A stretch of 64,000 nucleotides of DNA from Tropicimonas sediminicola (GCF_900188335.1 NZ_FZOY01000001.1:744001-808000), one strand, 5' to 3'; shown: positions 56,240 through 64,000, counted from the first letter of the stretch. The notes: generated from the letters alone by a model not told the origin. Numbers and translations are program-made.

Positions 56240-58840
56240 ATGAAACGACCTACACTTCTGAAACGCATCGGCGTTTGGGGCATCTGCCTGCTGTGCCTGT
56301 GGCTCGCCCTGCCCAATGCCTTCTACGCGCGTGTCGACGCGCAGAACCAGTCCTCCGCCGCCGAGCACGCCGTGGAGGCAAGCTGGCCCGGCTGGATGCC
56401 GTCCTCGCTCATCAACCTCGGGCTCGATCTGCGTGGCGGTGCGCACCTTCTGGCCGAGGTGGACGTGCTCGGCGCGATCGACCAGCGCCTTGCTGCCCTG
56501 TGGCCCTCGCTGCGCGATGCCCTGCGCGAGGAAGGGGGCAGCTCGGTCCAGATCAGGCGGATTGATGCGCCTTCCGGTGAAATGCGCATCGCGCTCACAC
56601 CGGCGGACTTCTCCGAGCGGGCAGCCGAGATCGCGGCAGGTTTCGCTTCGAGTGTCGTGACGCCGGCTGGCCTGGCGGCGCAGGATCTGGACGTGGCGCT
56701 CGAGGAGGGCGTGCTGGTGCTGCGCTACTCCGATGCCGGCACGCAGGCGCTGACCGACCAGCTGGTCTCCCAGAGCCTTGAAACCATTCGCCGCCGGATC
56801 GACGAGGCAGGAACCCGCGAGCCGACCATCCTGCGGCAGGGCGAGGACCGGATCGTGATCGAGGTGCCGGGCTTCTCCGACGCCGAGGCTCTCAAGGGCC
56901 TGATCGGGACCACCGCGCAGCTGTCGTTTCACGAGGTCCTGCCGCGTGGGAGCCAGGACGACGATAGTGCCCTCACCTTGCCCTTGGCCGGGGAGGCCGG
57001 GGTGACCTACCAGCTCGATCCGAAGCCGGTGGTGTCGGGCGATCACCTGACGGATTCGCAGGCGAGTTTCGATCAGAACGGGCGCCCGGCGGTCTCCTTC
57101 CGCTTCGACACGGCCGGCGCGCGTGCCTTCGGTGATTTCACCGCCGCCAATATCGGCAGCCCCTTCGCCATCGTGCTGGATGGAGAGATCCTGTCGGCGC
57201 CGGTCATCCAGGACCATATCCCGGGCGGCAGCGGGATCATCACCGGGCAGTTTACCATCGATGAAAGCACACAGCTGGCGACGCTGCTGCGCTCCGGCTC
57301 CTTGCCGGCAAAGCTGACTTTCCTTGAGGAAAAGACGGTTGGCCCCGAGCTTGGCAGTGACAGCATTGCTGCGGGCCTGAATGCCGGGCTGATCGGGCTT
57401 GCGGCCGTCAGCGCGCTGATGCTGGTCTGCTACGGCGGTCTGGGCCTGGCGGCCGTCGCTGCGCTGGCCATCAACATGGCGATCCTGATGGCCGTCCTCT
57501 CCGTCGTCGGAGCGACGCTGACCCTGCCGGGGATTGCGGGGATCGTCTTGACGCTCGGCATGGCGGTGGATGCCAACGTGCTGATCTTCGAGCGCATCCG
57601 CGAGGAGGTGCGCAGCGAGCGGAACCTGTGGCGGGCGGTCGGGCGCGGGTTCGACAATGCCTTTTCCTCGATCCTCGACGCGAACCTCACCGGCCTGCTG
57701 ACCGCCGGGCTGATGTTCTGGCTCGGCGCCGGCCCGGTGCGCGGCTTCGCGATCACCCTGGGGCTGGGCATCCTGACCTCGATGTTCACCGCGCTTGTGG
57801 TCACGAAGCTCATCCTGCAGAGCTGGCTGGAATGGCGTCGCCCCTCCCGCCTGCCGCTGAACGGGCTGTTCCGCTTTCTCGACCGGCAGCCGGTGATCGA
57901 TTTCTTCCGCCTGCAATGGGTGACCTTCGGCGCCTCCGCCACCGCCATGCTGGCCTCGATCCTGCTCATCGCCACGCTCGGCCTCAACCTCGGCATCGAC
58001 TTCACCGGCGGAACCAGCCTGCGGATCGAGACGCCACATGTGCTGCAACTGGAGGAGTACCGGGGCGCGCTGAGCGACCTCGGGTTCGCCGACGTGGCGG
58101 TGTCCGAGGTCTTCGGCTCGGGCGGGGCGGACGCGGCCCATGTCGCCAACCTCCGCATCGCCGCCGAGAGCGACGGGGCATCGGGCGGTGCCGCATTGTC
58201 GTCGGAGCAGGTGCAGGATGTGCGCACGGCGCTGTTGCAGGTGGACCCGGACATGAGCTTCACCGCGAGCGAAAGCATAGGCGGCAAGGTCTCTCCGGAG
58301 CTGGTCAATGCCGCGATGATGGCGATCGCGGGCGGGGTGCTCTCGATCCTCGCCTATGTCTGGATGCGCTTCGAATGGCAGTTCGCCGTCGGTGCGGTCG
58401 TGGCTCTCGTGCACGACATCCTGCTGACGCTCGGGTTGTTCGCCCTTCTGGGGTTGAAGATCGACCTGGCCTTCGTGGCGGCGCTGTTGACCATCCTCGG
58501 GTATTCGATCAACGACACGGTCGTTGTCTTCGACCGGGTGCGCGAGAACCTCAGGCGCCATGTCTCGATGCCCCTGCGGGACCTGCTGAACCTTTCGGCC
58601 AGCGAAACGCTGAGCCGGACCGTGCTGACGTCGGCGACCACGCTGATCGCCCTGTTGGCGCTGTTGCTGTTCGGCGGGGACGTCATCCGGAGCTTTGCGC
58701 TGGCGATCACCTTCGGGATCGTGGTCGGCACCTATTCGACAATCTACGTGGCCAAGAACATCGTCCTGTTCCTCGGCGTCGACCGAAGACTGCCGGAGGC
58801 CCGGAAGCCCGTCGGCCGGTTCGATCACATCGAAGCGTAA
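56240..58840 (+). CDS. secDF: Protein translocase SecDF (fused SecD-SecF)
   Basis: The 866-residue protein fuses both halves of the proton-driven export motor. SecD: TM1, then INLGLDLRGGAHLLAEVDVL, the periplasmic P1 domain, and TGQFTIDESTQLATLLRSGS before five helices containing MAVDANVLIFERIREEVR. SecF: LNLGIDFTGGTSLRIETPHV, then YSINDTVVVFDRVRENLR. ATG at 56240 follows GGAGAGATC; a longer start at 56168 is less likely. Fused SecDF in alphaproteobacteria is often a second copy beside separate secD and secF; those are not in the window. Confidence 0.93.
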   Translation: MKRPTLLKRIGVWGICLLCLWLALPNAFYARVDAQNQSSAAEHAVEASWPGWMPSSLINLGLDLRGGAHLLAEVDVLGAIDQRLAALWPSLRDALREEGGSSVQIRRIDAPSGEMRIALTPADFSERAAEIAAGFASSVVTPAGLAAQDLDVALEEGVLVLRYSDAGTQALTDQLVSQSLETIRRRIDEAGTREPTILRQGEDRIVIEVPGFSDAEALKGLIGTTAQLSFHEVLPRGSQDDDSALTLPLAGEAGVTYQLDPKPVVSGDHLTDSQASFDQNGRPAVSFRFDTAGARAFGDFTAANIGSPFAIVLDGEILSAPVIQDHIPGGSGIITGQFTIDESTQLATLLRSGSLPAKLTFLEEKTVGPELGSDSIAAGLNAGLIGLAAVSALMLVCYGGLGLAAVAALAINMAILMAVLSVVGATLTLPGIAGIVLTLGMAVDANVLIFERIREEVRSERNLWRAVGRGFDNAFSSILDANLTGLLTAGLMFWLGAGPVRGFAITLGLGILTSMFTALVVTKLILQSWLEWRRPSRLPLNGLFRFLDRQPVIDFFRLQWVTFGASATAMLASILLIATLGLNLGIDFTGGTSLRIETPHVLQLEEYRGALSDLGFADVAVSEVFGSGGADAAHVANLRIAAESDGASGGAALSSEQVQDVRTALLQVDPDMSFTASESIGGKVSPELVNAAMMAIAGGVLSILAYVWMRFEWQFAVGAVVALVHDILLTLGLFALLGLKIDLAFVAALLTILGYSINDTVVVFDRVRENLRRHVSMPLRDLLNLSASETLSRTVLTSATTLIALLALLLFGGDVIRSFALAITFGIVVGTYSTIYVAKNIVLFLGVDRRLPEARKPVGRFDHIEA

Positions 58841-59134
58841 GACCTTGCGCTCTGTCCGTGTTCCCAGTCGGCACGGGCAGGGCGCCCCGTCGGCGTCCAG
58901 CGAAGAATTTCGAGCGGGGCAGACTCGCGCGCACTGCCCTGGCCCGTCACGACGTTTCAGGTCATGGAAAGCCGTGGCCCGGGGGCAAGGCTCTGAGATG
59001 GAGGGCTTTCCGGGGGCGGTGGTGGGTGATGAGAGACTGCCATGTTTCCGAAATTTGGAAGTAAAATCAGTACTTCGGTGTCCCGCGCGCCGCGCAATGC
59101 CGCGTTATGCGGATCAATGACTTAGTGGGCAGGG
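58841..59134 (+). other. Gap between secDF and the IS array
   Basis: No gene is supported in these ~294 bp, and no trace of the GTA gp15 5' part is seen here. CAATGAC at 59115-59121 recurs at 63279-63285 just outside the right end of the array, so it may be a target duplication if the left IS end lies at ~59122 rather than 59135. Confidence 0.4.
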
Positions 59135-59164
59135 TGTCCCACGGATTTCTGTCCAGCCCCATTC

Positions 59165-59443
59165 CTATGGGCCAATTCTGAGTAGAGTTTCGGGGACCGG
59201 TGGCCTCATTTTGAGCGCTTGATGCGGGCGGATGTGGTTGTACTCCCTGAGCCAGCAGTTGATAGCGATCTGGGCCTGTCTGGTGGTCGAGAACCACTCA
59301 GCATTCAGGACCTCGCGGCGGAGGGTGCCGTTGAACCGCTCGTTGTATCCATTCTCCCAGGGCGATCCCGGATAGATCCGGATGGGTTTCACTCCGACCT
59401 TCTCAAGCCAGGCCTGCGTAGCTTCGGCGGCGAACTCGGGACC
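59165..59443 (-). pseudogene. IS3 transposase OrfB, C-terminal half
   Basis: The 93-codon piece starts at GGT (59443) with GPEFAAEATQAWLEKVGVKP. It holds the DDE glutamate in SPWENGYNERFNGTLRREVL and ends HIRPHQALKMRPPVPETLL and four more residues. It continues the N-terminal half that stops at SDN (61074): together SDN-GPEF restores the catalytic-Asp signature. Confidence 0.88.
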
Positions 59444-59451
59444 GTAGCACC

Positions 59452-59467
59452 TCGGGAAGAATGGCTG
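59452..59467. repeat. Left subterminal inverted repeat of IS110 element 1
   Basis: TCGGGAAGAATGGCTG, 8 nt inside the left end, matches the reverse complement of 61049-61065 (TCGGGAAAAATTAGCTG) apart from three differences, one of them a gap. Confidence 0.65.
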
Positions 59468-59580
59468 CCGAGAGGTTATGGCCACGCGCGCAGCCCTCAG
59501 ATAGCGCAGCGTGTGGCCATAACCGGGTCTCAGGTCTCAACAGTGGTTTTGCATGAACCACACCGCTGAGGAGACCGGCT

Positions 59581-60837
59581 ATGACCGCCACCGATACTAC
59601 CGCCTCGACCTTGATGGTCGCCATCGACATTTCCAAGCATCGCCATGAAGTGTTGATCGGCGCCCCCGGCAAAAAGCGCCGTCGCCGACTGACGATCACG
59701 AACGCGCTGGACGACTTTCAGCGCTTGGCCACGGCGCTTTCCAGCTACGATCTACCGGTGCGGATCGGGTTTGAGGCGACCGGCAACTACCATCGGCCGT
59801 TGGCGCACCACCTCGGCCAGGCCGGGTTCGATCTGAAGCTCGTCTCTTCCGTCGGTCTGGCCCGGACGCGTGAAGCCCTGCACAACAGCTGGGACAAGAA
59901 CGATCCCAAGGACGCCCAGGTCATCCTGCACATGCTCGAGATCGGGGCTGTTCAGTTCTTCCATGATCCGCTTGTAACCGGCACTGCCGACATCCAGGAA
60001 CTGTCGAAGACGCACGAGATCGTCTCGCGTTCGAAGACCGAGCTGTGGCATCGCATCCTGACCCACTACCTGCCGCTCTACTTTCCCGAGGCCGAACGCT
60101 TTCACCGCAGCTCGCGCACCGACTGGTTCCTGGCCTTCCTGGAGAAGTATCCGTCACCACACATGATCTCTGCCATGAGCTGCGAGGCCTTCATCGCCGA
60201 TGCCTGGCAGGTAGTCGGCCGCAAGGTGTCCAAAGAACGCTTGCTTTCAGATATTTACGCCACGGCGGTTGGCTCCGTGGGATTGCCCGTCCACCCGGAC
60301 TCCGATGCCGTTCGCATGTTCCGCCTCGTGCTGGCCGAAGGGCGCAGTCTGGTTCGACAGCGCGACGAGATCGAGGCGCGGGCCGTCGAGCTTCTCTCCG
60401 ATCACCCGGACTACCAGCTCCTGACCACCGTCCCGGGGATCGGCCCGATAAACGCTCTGACCATTCTCGCCGAAGCCGGTGATCTGCGCCGGTTCCGGCA
60501 CCACCGACAGTTTCTGAAGTTCTGCGGCATGGATCTCGCCACCGTGCAGTCCGGAATGTTCCGCGGCCAGAGCAGGATATCCAAATACGGCAACGCCCGG
60601 CTCCGCCGAACCTTCTGGATGGCCGGCCAGGTCGCGGTTCTCAAACGCACCAACAGCTTCCGCGACAAGTTCGAACGCTACATCGCGCGGGATCGACACA
60701 ACGCCCATCTGCGTCGCAAGGCCTACACCGCAATCGCTGCCAAGATGGCGCGCACCGTACACGCCGTGGTCAAACACGGCGAACCCTATCGCCCCTTCTT
60801 CGAGGGGGTGAGCCCAGGCGGAAGGACCCTTGTCTGA
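59581..60837 (+). CDS. IS110-family transposase 1 (DEDD recombinase)
   Basis: The 418-residue protein has the RuvC-like DEDD N-terminal domain (MVAIDISKHRHEVLIG, FEATGNYHRPLA, KNDPKDAQVILHMLE). The C-terminal Tnp_20 domain has TVPGIGPINALTILAEAG, LKFCGMDLATVQSG with Ser, and SKYGNARLRRTFW. It is longer than usual (~340-400). IS110 enzymes use a guide RNA to choose donor and target. Codon use matches the chromosome, and the frame is intact, so it may be active. Confidence 0.9.
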   Translation: MTATDTTASTLMVAIDISKHRHEVLIGAPGKKRRRRLTITNALDDFQRLATALSSYDLPVRIGFEATGNYHRPLAHHLGQAGFDLKLVSSVGLARTREALHNSWDKNDPKDAQVILHMLEIGAVQFFHDPLVTGTADIQELSKTHEIVSRSKTELWHRILTHYLPLYFPEAERFHRSSRTDWFLAFLEKYPSPHMISAMSCEAFIADAWQVVGRKVSKERLLSDIYATAVGSVGLPVHPDSDAVRMFRLVLAEGRSLVRQRDEIEARAVELLSDHPDYQLLTTVPGIGPINALTILAEAGDLRRFRHHRQFLKFCGMDLATVQSGMFRGQSRISKYGNARLRRTFWMAGQVAVLKRTNSFRDKFERYIARDRHNAHLRRKAYTAIAAKMARTVHAVVKHGEPYRPFFEGVSPGGRTLV

Positions 60838-61073
60838 TAAGAGCCGTGGAGGCAGCTCGCTGACCTCGTAGATAATGTTCAGGTCTTCCGCTTGGGATTT
60901 TGGATCTCGTCTTAAGGACGGTGAGGGCCGCCTCTGCGCGTACCCTGTGTTTGCTATGGGAGAGACCGCTTCTTGACGGCGGAGACCGCCTGGGCAACCA
61001 TATCAGGGCATTCGGGACACCGGATGCCCCATGACCTGCTGACCTAAACAGCTAATTTTTCCCGATATAGGAC
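60838..61073 (+). ncRNA. Candidate guide (bridge/seek) RNA region of IS110 element 1
   Basis: This 236-nt non-coding right end lies where IS1111-group elements encode their guide RNA. It can fold; GGGCATTCGG (61006-61015) pairs with CCGGATGCCC (61020-61029) with one G-U pair, and GGCGGAGACCGCC is another short dyad at 60978-60990. The assignment is from position and structure only. Confidence 0.4.
61049..61065. repeat. Right subterminal inverted repeat of IS110 element 1
   Basis: CAGCTAATTTTTCCCGA, 8 nt inside the right end, is the inverted partner of 59452-59467. Confidence 0.65.
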
Positions 61074-61626
61074 GTTGTCGCTTCGGACGAACTCGGGCTT
61101 TCCGTGCCGCAGGAACAGGCCGTAGAGGACCTCAAGCACGTCCTCTGATCTCATCCGTGTCCTGACCTCCACCGCGAGCGCCTGGCGGGTGTATTCATCC
61201 AGCACGGTCAGCATCTTGTAGCTGCGCCCGTTGCTGAGCTTGTCGTGAACGAAATCGACGCTCCAGACGTGGTTCGGATGCGTCGGTCGCAGCCGGATGA
61301 TCGAACTGTCCTTGTGGTAGAGCCGTCGTTTCTGCTTTTGGCGCTGAGGGAGTTGCAACCCTTCCTCGCCCCACAGGCGCTCGATCTTCTTGTGGTTCAC
61401 GCGCCAGCCCTCGATCCGCAGCAACTCGGTCACCTTGCGGTAGCCGTAGCGACCATAGCTCTTTGCCAGGCGGATCATGGCCAGCCGCAGGGCGTCATCG
61501 TTCTTCTCGACGGCGTGGTACTGCATCGAGCTGCGGGCAAGGCCGATCACCTCGCAGGTTCGCCGCTCCGACGTGGCGAGCTTCTGGCGGGTGTGAATGA
61601 CGGCCTGACGAAGCTGGCTCGTCGTC
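61074..61626 (-). pseudogene. IS3 transposase OrfB, N-terminal half
   Basis: The half begins in the overlap with orfA, whose stop is at 61625, where IS3 elements use a -1 frameshift. An internal GTG is at 61550. It contains SYGRYGYRKVTELLRIEGWR, the first catalytic Asp in HVWSVDFVHD, and ends HGKPEFVRSDN at 61074, where IS110 element 1 begins. In the present DNA translation would run into the IS and end VLYREKLAV at 61044. Confidence 0.85.
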
Positions 61627-61783
61627 AGGCCCTGGGCTTTAGGAAATTCAGGCTTTCCTTGAGAATGAGCTTGTCGAGTTCCAGCTCTGCCACGATCTTC
61701 TTCAGTCGGGCATTTTCCTTCTCAAGGCCGCGCAACTCCGAAAGTTGCGACTTGCACATCCCGCCGAACCGACGACGCCAGTT
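61625..61783 (-). pseudogene. IS3 OrfA, C-terminal part
   Basis: The 53-codon piece starts AAC TGG (61783) as NWRRRFGGMCKSQLSELRGL. It has the leucine-zipper ENARLKKIVAELELDKLILK and ends at 61625. It continues the N-terminal piece at 63231-63100. Confidence 0.85.
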
Positions 61784-61789
61784 GATGGG

Positions 61790-61804
61790 ATGGACGGCTC
61801 TCCC
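61790..61804. repeat. Left inverted repeat of IS110 element 2
   Basis: ATGGACGGCTCTCCC is the exact reverse complement of 63084-63098. Confidence 0.85.
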
Positions 61805-61848
61805 GCCCCCGGCACAGGATCGGGTTGCTGAAGACACAGGAGGGAAGA

Positions 61849-62865
61849 ATGACCATCACGACCATCGGAATTGATCTTGCCAAGAACGTATTCGAGCTTT
61901 GTGGGCTGGATGATAGCGGGGAAATAAAGCTACGCCGACGTGTGCGGAGGGAGACACTTCTTCGGGCTGTCGCAGAGGTCCCGGCCTGTGTGATTGGTAT
62001 CGAGGCTTGCACCGGCGCATTTTATTGGCAGCGCCAGTTCGAGGCGCTTGGCCATGAGGTCCGGATCATCGCGCCGCAGCACGTCAAGCCTTTTGGTCGG
62101 CGGCAGAAGAATGACCGCAACGATGCCGAGGCCATCGCGATTGCAGTCGTCCAGCCCCGCATGCGGTTCGTGCCGAAGAAAAGTGTCGCCCAGCAGGATG
62201 TGCAGACCCTGCATCGGGCGCGGCGGCGCATGGTCAATCACCGAACCGCATTGGTCAGTCAGATGCGTGGCATTTTGCTTGATCGTGGGATCGCCTTCGG
62301 GCAGTCGATCACGCGGGCTCGCGCCATGATCTCTCGGATCATCGAAGACGAGAGCAATGAGCTCACGAAGCTTTGCCGCGAGACCCTGTCATCCCTCCTG
62401 GCATTGATGGCCGAGATCGACATGCGGGTCCGGGAGTTCGACAGACGCATCGACCAAGTCTACCGGGAGAGTGAGGCCTGTCGCCGGGTGGGGAAGATAC
62501 GTGGTGTAGGGCCGAAGACTGCCACTGCCGTCGTTGCCGCGATCGGGGATGGCCGCGACTTCGACAACGGTCGACACATGGCTGCCTGGCTGGGACTGGT
62601 CCCGCGCCAGCATTCCAGCGGAAACCGAACAGTCCTGATGGGGATCAGCAAACGTGGCGACCAGCATCTGCGAACTCTGCTGGTCCATGGCGCCCGCGCG
62701 GTCGTTCGAACTGCAGTCGGCAAGACGGATCGGTTCAGCCAATGGGTGAATGAGCTCCGGGAGCGCCGCGGGACGAACCGCGCCATCGTGGCCGTCGCCA
62801 ACAAGAATGCGCGCATCATCTGGGCACTGCTGGCCAAGAATGAGGAATACCGTCCCGCAACCTGA
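61849..62865 (+). CDS. IS110-family transposase 2
   Basis: The 338-residue enzyme has the DEDD motifs in TIGIDLAKNVFELCG, GIEACTGAFYWQRQFEALGH and KNDRNDAEAIAIAVVQPRMR. The C-terminal Tnp_20 domain follows (RGVGPKTATAVVAAIGDG, AAWLGLVPRQHSSGNRTVL with Ser). It has the normal length and an intact frame. The ATG at 61849 follows AGGAGGGA. It is probably still functional with the RNA encoded in its right end. Confidence 0.92.
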   Translation: MTITTIGIDLAKNVFELCGLDDSGEIKLRRRVRRETLLRAVAEVPACVIGIEACTGAFYWQRQFEALGHEVRIIAPQHVKPFGRRQKNDRNDAEAIAIAVVQPRMRFVPKKSVAQQDVQTLHRARRRMVNHRTALVSQMRGILLDRGIAFGQSITRARAMISRIIEDESNELTKLCRETLSSLLALMAEIDMRVREFDRRIDQVYRESEACRRVGKIRGVGPKTATAVVAAIGDGRDFDNGRHMAAWLGLVPRQHSSGNRTVLMGISKRGDQHLRTLLVHGARAVVRTAVGKTDRFSQWVNELRERRGTNRAIVAVANKNARIIWALLAKNEEYRPAT

Positions 62866-63099
62866 CGCGGAACGGTTCAAGGTGCAGGCGAGAGAGGAAA
62901 TGACCCGACCGGACGGTCCCGGTGCATGGAGACCCTGGCTTTTATAAAGGCCTTTGAGGCCGACCATTTGTTGAGGGCCATGCTTCGCGGATTACCCATT
63001 TGGGCGCGCCGACATCGACCGGCGACGCCGGATAGATGTCAGCACCCGTCATCGATCGGAGGCCGCCTCGAAAAGCTTGCATAGGGAGAGCCGTCCATA
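62866..63099 (+). ncRNA. Candidate guide (bridge/seek) RNA region of IS110 element 2
   Basis: The 234-nt non-coding right end after transposase 2 is in the place and of the size expected for an IS1111-group guide RNA. No gene is supported on either strand. Target-matching loops should hold parts of the junction GCGACCTATTACATC/AACTGG; I did not confirm such a match by eye. Confidence 0.4.
63084..63098. repeat. Right inverted repeat of IS110 element 2
   Basis: GGGAGAGCCGTCCAT, the exact reverse complement of 61790-61804, ends one base before the deduced right limit. Confidence 0.85.
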
Positions 63100-63231
63100 G
63101 ATGTAATAGGTCGCATCGCTGACACCGACTGCACGACACGCCGCCCGAACGTCGTTTCCCTCCGCCAGCTTCAGTTCGATCTCGCGCAACAGCTTCAGGA
63201 TGTCTTCGTCCGAATAACGCTTCCGAGCCAT
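63100..63231 (-). pseudogene. IS3 OrfA, N-terminal part
   Basis: ATG at 63231 follows GGACAGGAG. The 44 codons begin MARKRYSDEDILKLLREIEL and carry the helix-turn-helix AACRAVGVSDATYY, ending in ATC at 63100. The rest of orfA resumes at 61783; in the present DNA the frame runs into IS110 element 2 (YGRLSLCKLFEAASDR). Confidence 0.87.
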
Positions 63232-63284
63232 CTCCTGTCCCCCTTCCTCGGCCAAATTAGTGGCCCAGTTTTAGGGGGCAATGA

Positions 63285-64000
63285 CAACCCTATCCGTTCT
63301 TTCCCGAACTGACCGATGTCTGGAGCGATGGCGAGAACTGGCGGCTGGGGCACTGGCTCACCGGCCGGCTCGGCTCCGCGTCGCTGGCCGCGCTGGTGCG
63401 CGATCTCTGCCTCCGGGCCGGGCTGACCGCCGATCAGATCGATGTCTCCGGTCTCTGGGGCGCCGTCGAGGGCTATGCCGTCACCGGGATCGAAGCGCCG
63501 CGCAATGCGTTGACCACGCTGGGACGGCATTTCGGCTTCGATGCGGTGGAGAGCGAAGGTGTCATCCGGTTCTTCATGCGGGGCCGTGCCGCGGTGGCGA
63601 CGCTGACCCTCGACGATCTGGTGGCCGCGGAGAGCGGCGAGCCGATCGAACTGACCCGCGCCCAGGAGACGGAACTGCCGCAGGCGCTCAAATGGAGCGT
63701 GACGCGGGCAGATGAGGATTATGACGCGGTGGTGGTCGAGGCGCGTCGCATCACTGTGGAGTCCTCGCGGATCAGCAGCGAGTCCTTCCCCATGGCGGTG
63801 CCGGCAGAGGAGGCGGAACGGCGTTGCCGGCGCGCGCTGATGGAGGCATGGGTCGGACGGGAGACGGCGAGCTTCCGGCTCCCGCCCTCCCGGCTCGCGC
63901 TGGATCCGACAGATGTGATCTGGCTCGATCATGACGGCAGGCTCACCGAATACCGCCTGACCTCCGTCGCTGATGGCGAGGCGCGCAATGTCGAGGTGAT
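63285..64000 (+). pseudogene. GTA tail/host-specificity protein gp15, 5'-truncated (continues beyond window)
   Basis: From CAA at 63285 the frame is open for 238 codons to the window edge. The in-frame triplet before it (63282-63284) is TGA. The text YPFFPELTDVWSDGENWRLG, HWLTGRLGSASLAALVRDLC, then GFDAVESEGVIRFFMRGRAA matches the phage-tail (Phage-tail_3-like) part of the rhodobacterial GTA gp15 protein, also labelled host specificity protein. The N-terminal TIM-barrel part (~600 residues) is missing at the IS3 end and not seen left of the array. A product from an internal start is possible. Confidence 0.8.

Larger units (their letters stand above)
59444..61073 (+). mobile_element. IS110-family element 1 (IS1111-like), 1630 bp
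   Basis: It sits inside orfB of the IS3 element, exactly between the codons of SDN and GPEF. The transposase is 59581-60837. The left end is ~137 nt with a 16-bp hairpin (59474-59489 / 59509-59524). The right end is 236 nt. Imperfect inverted repeats lie 8 nt inside both ends (59452-59467 and 61049-61065), as in the IS1111 group. The ends share ACG-type bases with the target, so the limits are good to ~3 nt. Confidence 0.82.
61784..63099 (+). mobile_element. IS110-family element 2 (IS1111-like), 1316 bp
   Basis: It is inserted in orfA of the same IS3 element, between the Ile and Asn codons of TYYI|NWRRR. Perfect 15-bp inverted repeats (61790-61804, 63084-63098) lie a few bases inside the ends. 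The left end is only ~65 nt, the transposase is 61849-62865, and the right end is 234 nt non-coding. Its transposase differs strongly from element 1, so this is a separate IS type. Confidence 0.85.
59135..63280 (-). mobile_element. IS3-family element, interrupted twice by IS110/IS1111-type elements
   Basis: The ends are read as TGTCCC at 59135 and, inverted, TGCCCC at 63280; these limits are tentative. Reading right to left, orfA (63231-63100, then 61783-61625) and orfB (to 61074, then 59443-59165) form a typical IS3 pair. Taking out 59444-61073 (1630 bp) and 61784-63099 (1316 bp) rejoins both frames without loss of a base and leaves ~1200 bp, the normal IS3 size. The order of the two insertions cannot be told. 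Confidence 0.8.

Noticed and set aside
56018-58828. 936-codon minus-strand frame opposite secDF
   Set aside because: Antisense of a strongly supported membrane protein gene; low-complexity charged sequence.

Overview
The window is a high-GC alphaproteobacterial chromosome segment, most likely from the Rhodobacteraceae. The evidence is gene content: a urease cluster with ureD first and small lineage proteins between its genes, tandem DUF1127 proteins, an infC gene with an ATA start, a cysG-DUF2849-cysI-cysH-DUF934-fpr assimilation set, dctBD beside dctPQM, and a fragment of the gene transfer agent (GTA) tail protein gp15 at the right edge. Product names come from reading the translations; no database search was run.

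Layout. 1-6.3 kb: start of an exported trypsin-like protease (partial), a GFA-family zinc protein, then on the minus strand pyrC, an RTX calcium-binding protein, pyrE and dnaB. 6.4-14.8 kb: urease ureD-A-(membrane protein)-B-(Ala/Lys/Pro-rich protein, small ORFs)-C, two DUF1127 genes, a secreted protein, then ureE-F-G. 14.8-20.1 kb: two unassigned minus-strand genes, an 860 bp gap with an AT-rich dyad, arginase, an MFS transporter and infC. Arginase makes urea, which the neighbouring urease could split to ammonia. 20.4-27.1 kb: sulfate/sulfite assimilation operon with siroheme synthesis and ferredoxin-NADP reductase, divergent from an Lrp/AsnC regulator. 27.2-35 kb: a P450 and a complete C4-dicarboxylate TRAP system with its two-component regulator. 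That regulator, DctD, lacks the sigma-54 contact loop and the Walker A lysine.

35.1-44.6 kb: a second RTX protein, an iron ABC binding protein and permease facing each other, tpiA, a LysR regulator, two Fe-S assembly factors (sufA, sufT) and a GGDEF/EAL protein. 44.9-49.4 kb: tgt, lon, an HU-like protein and tRNA-Val(CAC). 49.8-58.8 kb: arsH, two paralogous secreted proteins plus a DUF1566 protein in one strand run, arsC, an SDR divergent from a LysR regulator, and a fused secDF.

59.1-63.3 kb: a nested mobile-element array. One ~1.2 kb IS3-family element is split twice by two different IS110/IS1111-type elements. Removing 59444-61073 and 61784-63099 rejoins both IS3 reading frames exactly. 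Both inserted elements have long non-coding right ends of ~235 nt, which are candidate guide (bridge/seek) RNA loci. Directly right of the IS3 end lies the 5'-truncated GTA gp15 reading frame; its missing part is not found on the left flank.

The most notable observations are the nested IS array with candidate guide RNAs, the non-canonical DctD with two 18-bp operators 32 bp apart upstream of dctP, the shared upstream element of the two DUF1127 genes, and the small secreted-protein operon at 50.6-53.0 kb.
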